Origin: Nitrososphaerota archaeon
Lineage (GTDB): Archaea; Thermoproteota; Bathyarchaeia; Bathyarchaeales; Bathycorpusculaceae
Length of the DNA stretch: 64,000 nt
Direction: 5' to 3'
NCBI GenBank assembly: GCA_031274765.1
Contig: JAISPR010000153.1
Coordinates: forward strand, 62,001 to 126,000
Positions 9,812 through 19,344 of this stretch are shown in pieces. The position numbers and the translations under genes are program-made. The notes under the pieces are model-generated. The model made no database searches. It saw only the letters and a program-made list of their open reading frames with translations, and had not been told where the DNA came from. Numbering within the stretch: the first letter of the stretch is position 1; each line of letters begins with the position of its first letter.

Positions 9812-10717
9812 TTATATTAAGTTTTTTTCATAAGGCAATCCGTCACGGGCACCCATTTTCATCACACTTTGTGAAGCCACAAAATTACCCAGTCTACCGC
9901 ATTCAAAGAGGGATTTATTGTGGAGTAATCCGTAGATAAAACCAGCGTTAAAAGCATCACCCGCACCCGTCGTGTCAACAACAGGAACTTTGAAAGGTGC
10001 GACAGTTCGTTTTTCTATACCATCGGTAATATAGCAGCCTTTAGCCCCGAGTTTAACTGCAATGACTTTGACGCCCATCTGTAGAAGTGCTGTGGCACCT
10101 TTGGCAACATCCGACTCACCTGTGAGGAGTTCAAGCTCCATCGCATTGGGTAGCATAACATAGCTGTTTTGGATTAGGGGCTCCATTGCCGCTATCCCTT
10201 TTTGGGCATAGAGCGCACCGGGATCAAAACTAACTTTGACATGTTCAGGTAAAAAACTCATAAGTTTTTTTTGTACACGAAAAGATTTTTCCCCCACAAA
10301 TGAAGTTAGATGTAAAAACTTGGTATCAGTAACATAGTTTGCATGTAACTCACGAAATTCAACACCGTCATTGACACCGGGATTAATATAGAGCGCCCGT
10401 GCACCTTTTTTGTCGACAAATCCAAGACAAACACCACTCTTGCCTTTGGGAGCGTGTATAATACCGTCTGTGTTAACGCCCTCTGTTTTAAAACACTCCA
10501 TTTGCAGACCACCCTCATGATCACCAGCCACTTTACCAATAAAACCCACCATACAACCTAACCGCGCCAAACCAACAATGGTGTTAGCAGCTGAACCACC
10601 GCAAACTTCCGCATAGTCATAAATAAAGCTCTCATTGTCAGCACCGGCAATTTTGTCCACTTTTAAGAGGGTATCAACGTTTAATGCACCAAATCCAATG
10701 ACATCAAACCGCGTCAT
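9812..10717 (-). CDS. PfkB-family carbohydrate/nucleoside kinase
   Basis: GGSAANTIVGLARLG and DTTGAGDAFNAGFIYG motifs. Confidence 0.93.
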   Translation of the reverse strand: MTRFDVIGFGALNVDTLLKVDKIAGADNESFIYDYAEVCGGSAANTIVGLARLGCMVGFIGKVAGDHEGGLQMECFKTEGVNTDGIIHAPKGKSGVCLGFVDKKGARALYINPGVNDGVEFRELHANYVTDTKFLHLTSFVGEKSFRVQKKLMSFLPEHVKVSFDPGALYAQKGIAAMEPLIQNSYVMLPNAMELELLTGESDVAKGATALLQMGVKVIAVKLGAKGCYITDGIEKRTVAPFKVPVVDTTGAGDAFNAGFIYGLLHNKSLFECGRLGNFVASQSVMKMGARDGLPYEKNLI

Positions 10718-11619
10718 TGAAAAATCTCCCGCAAAGAGATTTTGAATTGACCAAGCCTACCTTCATAGTTACCAGCAGAAATACGCACAACCCCTTCAAT
10801 GCCCAAGATAGCTTCGACACCTGCTTTTGTTGCAACCCTAAGCGCCTCCACAGAGACACCATCATATACAACCTCAGCGATATAACCTACCCCATCAGGC
10901 ACCCTGGATTTATTACCCAACTTTGCTCTAAGAGAGGGACAAAAATAATGATTTGTTGTAGGCCCAATTTGCGGAAAATTGGTTTCGGGTTTACTACCAG
11001 CTGAACAAATATCAAATGTTGTAATCACACCATCAATGTGGTGAATTGCATCAAGGGCTTTGGCACCGGCTTCTTTGAGTGCTTCTTTGGTTGTACACAT
11101 AAACCAAAAGTTACCTCCCATCACACCCTTAGAATAACCGATATATCGTTCAATGACAAAATCTGGCACCATCAAAGGAACAACAATGACATCTCGACCA
11201 TGACGTTTCTCAACCCATTCATAGCCATCACCGCAGTGACCCACACGTTCCATCATATCCATCTTGCCCTGAGCGTTGGGGAGAGCGTCATAGACAGCAG
11301 TAAATGGTTTAACAAGTATGTCTTGACGGATACGATAACTGAGTTCTTTTTCAAATTTTTCTACCGATTGAGAAAAATCTTTTTTTGCATTGATTTCACC
11401 CCAAAACTGCAGTATAGCACCAACTCTGCCGTCAGGAGTTTCCTCTGGTTGGAGGTAACGCTCTACACCACCCTCAGTTCTACCAATTACTACAGAGGGG
11501 GTTGCGGTAGAATCTGAAGCGGCTCTACAGAGGGTTTCAACATCATCTGCAGTTATAATTACACGGCAATAAATGCCCGCAAACGCTTCAATGAAAGTAT
11601 CATCTATTTTTTTATTCAT
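10714..11619 (-). CDS. ftr: Formylmethanofuran:tetrahydromethanopterin formyltransferase
   Basis: Full-length 301-aa match to the Ftr family by recognition (DDTFIEAFAGIYCRVIITA..., GGNFWFMCTT, VYDGVSVEALRVATKAGVEAILGIEGVVRISAGNYEGRLGQ). Confidence 0.93.
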   Translation of the reverse strand: MNKKIDDTFIEAFAGIYCRVIITADDVETLCRAASDSTATPSVVIGRTEGGVERYLQPEETPDGRVGAILQFWGEINAKKDFSQSVEKFEKELSYRIRQDILVKPFTAVYDALPNAQGKMDMMERVGHCGDGYEWVEKRHGRDVIVVPLMVPDFVIERYIGYSKGVMGGNFWFMCTTKEALKEAGAKALDAIHHIDGVITTFDICSAGSKPETNFPQIGPTTNHYFCPSLRAKLGNKSRVPDGVGYIAEVVYDGVSVEALRVATKAGVEAILGIEGVVRISAGNYEGRLGQFKISLREIFQ

Positions 11620-12711
11620 TTATCCTAATCTCCCAATGTTTTCTCCACGGATTTTTTCTCGAAACGCACAGCTTTCCTTTGTGATTTGCTCCATATTTTG
11701 TGGTGTTATCACTTGGACGTTTGGCTGTGTGTTAGTGTAACCTGTAAACAGCGATTTTAACACTGTAATACTAATACCATTTTCATTGAGCACTGCACGG
11801 CACCAAAAACGAAGTACCTTGAGCACCTGGTCTTTGGCCAATCTACAAAATAAATCAGCCACCACCGCGGTTACAAGCGCACTCTCAGAGAGCACTGCAA
11901 CCGCAGCGTTTTTCACAGCATAACCATTGCCATTAAAAGAAACTGCTAAGCCGCCAGATTCACTGACCAGTTTGAAGGCCTCCACATCAGTTATACTGTC
12001 ACCTACATACATCACATTTGATAACGGGACGCCTAAACGTTTAACGACATCACAAATTGCGTCTGCTTTCTGCGGCCCTCCGATTGTAACCACATCAGTT
12101 AGCAACTTGCCGGCATTCATTTTTGGGAGCTCCGACCAAAAAATTTCGTCAAGGCGACGGATTATTGCTTGATCAAGTGTCGAAAAATCTGCAAAGCTTA
12201 CAGCTGTGGGGGGGATTTTGATACGGGGCATCTGAGCGATTTCTTGAGCCATATTTCTTAGACGGTTTTTCTCTTCGAGGCTAACGGTGTATTTGTAAAG
12301 ATTCACTTTTGTACAATAAGTATTTTCGTAGGGAAAGTTGAGAACCTTACAGAGCGCTTTGATGTAGTGTTCATAACTGGTGCTGACGATAAAAACTTTA
12401 GCATCCACACAAATACTACTCAATGCATCAGCAATATGTGGAATAACGCAGATGTTTTGAGTACAGAACTCGTCTATCTGCTCATCAGTAATGTCATATG
12501 CTTTGAAGAAAGGTAAAATCAAACGAAGGGTACTACCAGCAGCATACCCCGGTTTGTGAAAAACATCTGCAAGTATGTCATCATAGCAGCTTATATTGAC
12601 AAAAAGGGCTTCTCCGTTGGGGATAAAATGGGCCGACAATTCGTAGGCATTGTCGTTTTTTGAAATTGGTCCTTCACAATCGGAAATAATAATTTTCTCT
12701 ACACCCTGCAT
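11620..12711 (-). CDS. HAD-superfamily protein (EhaR-like archaeal HAD family)
   Basis: N-terminal IISDCEGPISKNDNA, internal VSTSYEHYIKAL and MYVGDSITDVEAFKL (HAD motifs). Confidence 0.75.
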   Translation of the reverse strand: MQGVEKIIISDCEGPISKNDNAYELSAHFIPNGEALFVNISCYDDILADVFHKPGYAAGSTLRLILPFFKAYDITDEQIDEFCTQNICVIPHIADALSSICVDAKVFIVSTSYEHYIKALCKVLNFPYENTYCTKVNLYKYTVSLEEKNRLRNMAQEIAQMPRIKIPPTAVSFADFSTLDQAIIRRLDEIFWSELPKMNAGKLLTDVVTIGGPQKADAICDVVKRLGVPLSNVMYVGDSITDVEAFKLVSESGGLAVSFNGNGYAVKNAAVAVLSESALVTAVVADLFCRLAKDQVLKVLRFWCRAVLNENGISITVLKSLFTGYTNTQPNVQVITPQNMEQITKESCAFREKIRGENIGRLG

Positions 12712-14114
12712 TTCAATTTCTCCATGTTCCGGACACTTTTTGTTATATGTTTTTTGGCGGCCACATCAATACGGTTCCACAATGCACCACCATTGATAGC
12801 CCTAGCGCCTTCCTGACTGATTTGACGAGCTTCTTCTATGGATTCGCCAATACCAAGGATACCAACAGTCCGAGATTTGAGGGCATAGTTTTTACCATTT
12901 CGAACTTCCATAGAACCAGGATAAATACGAATGTTAGCACCGTATTTTTTGCTTAAAGCTTCAGCCTTTGTTAAGTCAACAGGAGTACCAACAGCAACTT
13001 TGTCAAGTTTATCAGGATACATTTCACAGTATCCACCATAATCAGGTGGAACCTTGTAGGTTAAAACTGTTGCTGACTTTTCCATTCCAACCCCCTTGAG
13101 AGTACCGTCCACCATACGAAGACAAACATCAACAAAATCATCTTTTATAATGGGAAGCAAATTCATTATTTCAGGATCACCAGGGCGACTATTAATTTCA
13201 AGGATTTTTATACCCCTGCCGGTATGCATAAACGCAAGATAGAGCGGCACTCCACGAAGGGCCGTATCATCGGGAATTTTCTTCTTCCAGCTCTCAAAAA
13301 CTCTTCGGGCTAACTCTAGTTCAGCCTTACGATCGACAACTGTGAGGAAAGGCAAATAATCCTTATTGGCTTTATAGGAACCCATACCACCCGTGTTTGG
13401 TCCTTGATCACCGTCAAAAGCACGTTTATAATCTCGGGTATCGGGAAGCAAAACAAAGTGTTTACCGTCACAAAATCCCATGCAACTGGATTCTTCGCCA
13501 AGTAATTTTTCTTCGATGACAACTGAACTATACTCAAAAATAGAGAGAAAATGCTCAAAAAGTTGTTCACGAGTGATAAAATGATCACCCCAAACGCCAA
13601 CCCCCTTTCCTAAAGCGGGTTTATCGGGTTTAACAACAACGTGATTGTCAAGTTCATCTAACCATTTGTAAACCGCATCTTTTACGTCAGCTTTTGTTGG
13701 GTATTTGGCAGGGTCAAAGACTTGGAAACGCGGGTTAGCTTCGGGCGCGATTTCTTCAAAGAGGATACGTTGGGCCACTTTACTTTCTTCAATAGCGTAG
13801 GCTTTTTTTGGGCAAATAACAGGGACGCCGGTTTTCGCCTCGATTAAATCACGAATACCGTTGATTATGGGATTTTCAGAACCGACTAAAACAAAATCCA
13901 AAACATCCTTGTTTGCCATGGTAAACTTGCAGATTTCGTCAATATTTAGACTTGGAATAACCACATGTTTAGTTGCGTGTTTAGCATTAAACGGGTTACA
14001 TTGCTTGTCAGCAACATAGAGTTCGACTTTGTGGTTTGGGCTTCTTAGAAGGGTATCAGCCATAGCGACTTCTCTAGCACCATAAGAAACCAGCAAGACA
14101 CCGATTTTTTCCAT
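12699..14114 (-). CDS. purD: Phosphoribosylamine--glycine ligase (GARS)
   Basis: ATP-grasp fold; GDQGPNTGGMGSY, EINSRPGDPEIMNLLPI, KPALGKGVGV. Confidence 0.92.
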   Translation of the reverse strand: MEKIGVLLVSYGAREVAMADTLLRSPNHKVELYVADKQCNPFNAKHATKHVVIPSLNIDEICKFTMANKDVLDFVLVGSENPIINGIRDLIEAKTGVPVICPKKAYAIEESKVAQRILFEEIAPEANPRFQVFDPAKYPTKADVKDAVYKWLDELDNHVVVKPDKPALGKGVGVWGDHFITREQLFEHFLSIFEYSSVVIEEKLLGEESSCMGFCDGKHFVLLPDTRDYKRAFDGDQGPNTGGMGSYKANKDYLPFLTVVDRKAELELARRVFESWKKKIPDDTALRGVPLYLAFMHTGRGIKILEINSRPGDPEIMNLLPIIKDDFVDVCLRMVDGTLKGVGMEKSATVLTYKVPPDYGGYCEMYPDKLDKVAVGTPVDLTKAEALSKKYGANIRIYPGSMEVRNGKNYALKSRTVGILGIGESIEEARQISQEGARAINGGALWNRIDVAAKKHITKSVRNMEKLKCRV

Positions 14115-14163
14115 CCAAATACACCCTTGGTTGTTCTACTTTGTGAGAAACGCTTAATAGCAG

Positions 14164-15663
14164 TTACGGCTGAACTTCGTCGTTTTCGTAGACACGCCCT
14201 TTGTCTTCATAACCATCCAAGAAACGTTTCTTCATAGCATCAGCAATTTTCTGTGCACAAGGGGTGGGATATTTACCAGTAACGCAAGCTAAGCAAAGGG
14301 TATCTTCTTTTTCACCTATGGCCGTGAGCAAATTTTCAAGGGATTGATAGCAAACACCATCAGCGCCGATGATTTTAGCAATTTCTTCTGCACTGTGCCG
14401 GCTGCCAACAAGCTGACCATAACTGGACATGTCAATACCATAAAAACAAGGACCAACAATACGGGGGAAAGTGACAAAGACATAGACTTTTTTTGCACCC
14501 GCATTTCGCATTTTTGCGATGATAACTTTAGTTGTGTCACCACGAACAATACTGTCTTCTGTGATGATAACACGTTTACCCTTGATTTTTTCATCCAAGA
14601 TGTTGATTTTCTTATCGATAGTGGAGTAACGTTCAGCGTTTAACAAAATAAAAGCCCGTTCTGTGACATATCGGTGACGACGTGAAGCACGTTCCCAGCG
14701 GAGCCCAGACGCTTCATGAACACCCATAGCAGGGTCATCACCAGTTTCAGGTACCGACATAATGATGTCACTGTCGTTAACAACGTGAGGGTATTCTTTG
14801 ACAATGTTACGGCCAAAAGCTTCACGGATTTCGTAAACATATTTGCCGTTAAAAATTGAGTCCGGCCGCGCAAAATAAGCAAATTCAAAAGCGCAAAACG
14901 CACGCCTAGGATTTGGGATAACCTGAATACGCTTAAACCCCTCTTTGGATGCGATAACAAGTTCTCCAGGGTTTAATTCGAAGTCACGAACAAAACTGTT
15001 CATATCAAGACTGACAGTTTCAGACGAAAACGCAAACGTTTTACCGTTAGGGTCATGTCCAGCACATAGAGGCTTTATACCGTGGGGATCTTTGAAAGCA
15101 AAAAATGTACCGTCACCTGTTATACCAGTAACGCTAAAGGCGCCGTCTAGATTTTCCATAACACCTTTGGCGGCTAGCACCAAATCATTTGTCTGTTTGA
15201 GGCCAAGAAGCATTTTGTGACAGACCAAATCAGAATCGCAGTTATAGATAAACCCAGAGAAATTTTTAGCCATCTCTTTTTTGAGCGGTTGAGTGTTTAC
15301 AATATTGCCGTTAAAAGACAGAGCAATTTTTACATCATCTAAGGTTGCTGTGAAGGGCTGAGTACCTTGTATAATAGAGAGCTCATCACATTTACCCGAG
15401 GTGGTGTAGCGAACATTTCCGATGCCAATCGAGCCCGGTAATCGATTAAACCACTCGTTTATAGCATCGCTTTTCACTTTTGGCACTAAATCAAGGTTTT
15501 TGTAGGGATAAAAAGTTCCGTCATCGTATGTAAGAAAACCATGAGACTGGTGTCCTCTGTGATTTTGTGCCCTTAGTCCCCAGTAAATATAGGGAAAGAT
15601 AGGTTGATACTCATAGTTTATTGCGCCAAAGATACCGCAGCCCGTGATTGGTCCCTTCTCACA
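14164..15663 (-). CDS. purF: Amidophosphoribosyltransferase; start codon unresolved (see finding)
   Basis: The frame contains GCGIFGAINYEYQPIFPYIYWGLRAQNHRGHQSHGF upstream of the ORF-track start at 15486. PRPP-binding region VIITEDSIVRGDTTK. The open frame begins after a TAA at 15666-15664. Confidence 0.9.
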   Translation of the reverse strand, partial: CEKGPITGCGIFGAINYEYQPIFPYIYWGLRAQNHRGHQSHGFLTYDDGTFYPYKNLDLVPKVKSDAINEWFNRLPGSIGIGNVRYTTSGKCDELSIIQGTQPFTATLDDVKIALSFNGNIVNTQPLKKEMAKNFSGFIYNCDSDLVCHKMLLGLKQTNDLVLAAKGVMENLDGAFSVTGITGDGTFFAFKDPHGIKPLCAGHDPNGKTFAFSSETVSLDMNSFVRDFELNPGELVIASKEGFKRIQVIPNPRRAFCAFEFAYFARPDSIFNGKYVYEIREAFGRNIVKEYPHVVNDSDIIMSVPETGDDPAMGVHEASGLRWERASRRHRYVTERAFILLNAERYSTIDKKINILDEKIKGKRVIITEDSIVRGDTTKVIIAKMRNAGAKKVYVFVTFPRIVGPCFYGIDMSSYGQLVGSRHSAEEIAKIIGADGVCYQSLENLLTAIGEKEDTLCLACVTGKYPTPCAQKIADAMKKRFLDGYEDKGRVYENDEVQP

Positions 15664-15795
15664 TTAAATGTGTTTGTAATAACAGAAGGGGTTTATCAAT
15701 TTTTAGTACAAAATTAACTGTTCCATGATGTTTACCAGCCTTCAATTGAGTTTAGACACATGTTTGGCTGGTTGTGAGGTGTCTTAGAGAATAGA

Positions 15796-16683
15796 TCAGG
15801 GAAGAATACGGCCAGTGATGAATGCAATAAGTGCAATCAGCATAGCGACTTTGAGCAGTTTTCTTGCCTTGTTTGGGTCTTGGAAGACGGTGGGAATGGA
15901 ACCAATGAAAAGACAATCAGAAACTATCACAAGCACCAAATAACCTATACCAAAAATTTGGAAAGGATAGAATGCTAATATGCTAATAATAACGGCCAAG
16001 ATCACTAAAAAAGAGGCTAGAACACCTGCGTTTTTTGGTCCAATCAGTTTGGGCAATGTGCTACGGTCTATGTCGCCTTTGATGTCTTCAATATCTTTGA
16101 TTATTTCACGACCAACAATGGCTAAAAAGGAAGATAGCGCCATAACAAAAGTTGCCTCCAAACCACCCACGATTATACCGCCAAAGATGAATCCCAAAGC
16201 AGTTTGAAAACCGATAAGAAGGTTGCCAGCGGCCTTTTTCTTTTTTATACCCAGCTCGTAGCCAATTTGAAGAACTGTTGCAACCGCGACCATTGCTAAA
16301 ACTGTCAGAGTTGATATGGTGCTCAATATGTAGGTTAAGATAAAGCAGAGGGCAAACATTGTAACTGAGAAAGCAAGGTAAGTTTTAGGTTTGAGAATGC
16401 CAGAGGGCAAAAGACGTTCGGGGTGGGCAATTTTATCTATTTCGATATCGAAATAGTCGTTTAGGGCGTTGCTTGCCAATCCAAACAAGAAACCAACAAG
16501 AGTTGCCAAGGTTACCGGTAACCATGACTCAACAACGGTTAACCCGGCACCTGCGACGCAGGCAGCTAAAACGCCAAGGCCTACAAGCAGCGAGGTGAAA
16601 GGTCGGCCCAGGTGTATAATTTTTCGTACCGATTGATTTTTTGTCGCATACCTGCCCTTAGAGTTCATATATTTCCGGTCCAA
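15796..16683 (-). CDS. UbiA-family prenyltransferase (geranylgeranylglycerol-phosphate geranylgeranyltransferase-like)
   Basis: NALNDYFDIEIDKIAHPERLLPSG and DIEDIKGD motifs with multiple TM segments. Confidence 0.9.
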   Translation of the reverse strand: MDRKYMNSKGRYATKNQSVRKIIHLGRPFTSLLVGLGVLAACVAGAGLTVVESWLPVTLATLVGFLFGLASNALNDYFDIEIDKIAHPERLLPSGILKPKTYLAFSVTMFALCFILTYILSTISTLTVLAMVAVATVLQIGYELGIKKKKAAGNLLIGFQTALGFIFGGIIVGGLEATFVMALSSFLAIVGREIIKDIEDIKGDIDRSTLPKLIGPKNAGVLASFLVILAVIISILAFYPFQIFGIGYLVLVIVSDCLFIGSIPTVFQDPNKARKLLKVAMLIALIAFITGRILP

Positions 16684-17599
16684 GGTTCCCTGTTATCATC
16701 ATCCGTTTGGTTTGAGGTATACTACTTGCTATGGGGATAGAGGAGGTTTTAATTTTGTCATACATGATGTCGCCGATGGTTTTTTCTATGAAGGGACGTC
16801 GGTGGACAAGGTAGAGCTCAGTTTCCCTCTGAGAACGTACAAAGTCGCGCTCGCCTTCAGCGTATTGTTTGAAGTATTGGGTGGATTCGTTTAGGATTTT
16901 GCTTCTCAAAGCGACAGCTACTAGATAAATGAGTTGATTATCGCTCCAGGTACTGCTTGCAGAGCCTTGTTGGACATACATAAGGCTGCTAAAGTCAGAA
17001 ATTGAGGGAGGAAGCATCATACCTGTTGGGAACTGGAGTTTAGTGTGGCGAATGGTTACATCTATTTTTGGGAATCCGGTAAAATAGGATTCATGTTTCA
17101 TCGCCCAGTCCAAGGAGTAGTTGATTAAAAAGTTAGCGGTGAACTGGGTGTTGGCTGCTGTTTTTTGGCATAGACTTTTTAGTTTTTCACCGAAAATACC
17201 TGAGGATCCTTGAGGTTCTAGTGCGGTTTCTAGGTCACCCACGAAATTAAGTTTAACACCGTATTTTTGGGCGTATTTGGCATAGTCAATATAGAGTCGT
17301 TTGAGTCCGTCATAGATGTCGGAGTAGTTTTCTCTTTGGCGGTGTTTTTCTTCGATGACATTTATGTAGCATGCCGGCATTTCCAGTACGCGCATGATAT
17401 TTATCAATCGTAAAACAAAGATGCCGCCGTCGTAATAGGCGTCAGCGCCTTTTAACAAGGTGGAAGTACGCATGCCGTCGGTCATGTCATAGATTACTGT
17501 TTGTTTAAGGCTTTTTTCAAAGTTTTCCAGCCCCAATGTGTTGCAGGCGGCTTGGAAACTTGTTTTAATGAAGTCTTCACTGGGTAAGTTTAGAGCCAT
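16658..17599 (-). CDS. Conserved hypothetical protein; possible very divergent cis-prenyltransferase-like
   Basis: 313-aa ORF overlapping the UbiA gene by 26 bp. Family assignment is only a weak impression from VKLNFVGDLETAL and LIYLVAVALRSKIL. Confidence 0.5.
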   Translation of the reverse strand: MALNLPSEDFIKTSFQAACNTLGLENFEKSLKQTVIYDMTDGMRTSTLLKGADAYYDGGIFVLRLINIMRVLEMPACYINVIEEKHRQRENYSDIYDGLKRLYIDYAKYAQKYGVKLNFVGDLETALEPQGSSGIFGEKLKSLCQKTAANTQFTANFLINYSLDWAMKHESYFTGFPKIDVTIRHTKLQFPTGMMLPPSISDFSSLMYVQQGSASSTWSDNQLIYLVAVALRSKILNESTQYFKQYAEGERDFVRSQRETELYLVHRRPFIEKTIGDIMYDKIKTSSIPIASSIPQTKRMMITGNLGPEIYEL

Positions 17600-17649
17600 A
17601 AGTTCCCTCTGCTCCTGTACTTTGTTGTTCTTGTGGATAAATCTTTGGG

Positions 17650-17725
17650 GTTCTTTGTTAAAACAGGTGGGTAAGAACCCAAGTTTCGCTGTGAATCAGG
17701 TTATATGGAGCATAAAGAAAGCACA
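17650..17725 (-). repeat. Partial copy of dispersed repeat family VII
   Basis: Reverse complement gtgctttctttatgctccatataacctgattcacagcgaaacttgggttcttacccacctgttttaacaaagaacc aligns with the 3' half of the copies at 31595-31723 and 45545-45665. Confidence 0.6.
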
Positions 17726-17837
17726 AACAAATTCGTCCAAACAGTTAGATTCTCTAAACTCTGGTATGAAATATATTCAAACAAACCAAAAAATAACCAT
17801 AAACACTAATTATTTCAACTAAAACTTTTCTGAGTTA

Positions 17838-18370
17838 CATAATATGTAGATCTAAAGTCTCTAAGAGTTCACGAGCCTTTTTAGGAACCTCCATAGCATG
17901 CCACTGACCATTCCAATTAATAGTCCAAACACCCTTAGATAACAAAAAAATCCTCCACCGAAACCCTCGACAAAAGCTTATGCCGACGCAACAAATCATA
18001 AACCCAACACATCATCATAAGCACCAAATGATCAATAAACACCCAAGACCCCAAACTCACCTCACACACCATATCCTGCAAAAACAAATTCTTCAAAAAA
18101 TCAAACAACACCAAAATCTCCAAACGTTGCTTATACAAACAATAAACCTCCTCCACACCCCCAAAAAATTAGACCACACAGCAATACACCCAAAATAAAC
18201 TGTCCAACCAAAAACTCCCCCGAACTATACCCCTCAATATTACGCAAAATATTGCGCAAATAACACCGTTCCGCCTCACTCCTTAAATCCCCACCGAAAT
18301 AAACAAACACCAACCCACACCGATAATACCAGATCAGCCGATCCCGATACAAAATAAATATTATAAATCA
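17838..18370 (-). pseudogene. Decayed DDE transposase C-terminal remnant (IS4/IS1634-like)
   Basis: Fragments in three frames: YRCGLVFVYFGGDLRSEAERCYLRNILRNIEGYSSGEFLVGQFI; RRHKLLSRVSVEDFFV; then LLSKGVWTINWNGQWHAMEVPKKARELLETLDLHIM*. Confidence 0.75.
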
Positions 18371-18456
18371 AGACTTGCCCAAAGGAACAATTATATGTTC
18401 TGCATCAACATTTAAATATGTTTATTGTTGTATTAATAGTGGTGGTTTATTAAATC

Positions 18457-19335
18457 ATGAAGAAAAAAATAACCTTTGCAGGTCTGTTATTGATCTGCAT
18501 AATGATACTCTCAACAATATCCTTGACTTTTGGAAACTTCGCCACAGCCACTACAGGAGCCGCCAACTTTTTACCAAACAATTTTCAACCATGGGCAGAT
18601 CCTAAAAACACACCGCCGACACTACCACTGGATACTTTAAATGAAATTGCTCTATCTGAAGAAATCGCCGACTACATAACACTTGTATTTATCTTTCAAG
18701 GTTATAATAACGTCGAAGACATACGTAACACTAATTGTGACCCCGCCACATTTAAGAGCACCATTGGCGCCCTGTCAAATTATGACAAAGGCGTAATCTA
18801 CTCCAAAGGACACCGAACCGCATATACACACACATGCGGAAATACACATATGGGGCTCATTATGCACGATAACGAGACCTCTGTAGCAGATTATGAGATT
18901 GGCTCCTTAACCTCCTCAAAGATCAAGCACGCATTTATCTGGCACTGCGAAACAGGAATTATACCCATAGGTCCAAACCCTGATACATGCGGATATCGTG
19001 GAATGCCCAAAGCCGTTACAAACAATACCAGTATAGCTTGGTGGGGCACTTCGGGCAGCCAAGTTTACCTAGGCTGGAACAACACGCAAGTGTCCGGCTC
19101 ACCTCTGCCATCCGGGTCACCTCAATACGAATGGACGCTTATCGGAGCTTCTAGTGCGAGCTATAACTATGGTGATGTCGCTATCTTGTACTATGGGTTT
19201 GCGGGTTCTTGGGGCTACTCAACCGCCGATGCTCTAATCCAGTTATCCTATGTATTATATGGCAAATCTTTTGCAGACACATCCCTAGCATATTGGCTAG
19301 TTGTGTATGGGAATATGTATTTAGGACTACCTTAG
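18457..19335 (+). CDS. Secreted protein with a possible clan-CD (caspase/gingipain-like) His/Cys dyad
   Basis: Signal peptide (MKKKITFAGLLLICIMILSTISLTFGNFATA), GVIYSKGHRTAYTH and KHAFIWHCETG. Confidence 0.65.
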   Translation: MKKKITFAGLLLICIMILSTISLTFGNFATATTGAANFLPNNFQPWADPKNTPPTLPLDTLNEIALSEEIADYITLVFIFQGYNNVEDIRNTNCDPATFKSTIGALSNYDKGVIYSKGHRTAYTHTCGNTHMGLIMHDNETSVADYEIGSLTSSKIKHAFIWHCETGIIPIGPNPDTCGYRGMPKAVTNNTSIAWWGTSGSQVYLGWNNTQVSGSPLPSGSPQYEWTLIGASSASYNYGDVAILYYGFAGSWGYSTADALIQLSYVLYGKSFADTSLAYWLVVYGNMYLGLP

Positions 19336-19344
19336 GAGGAAACA

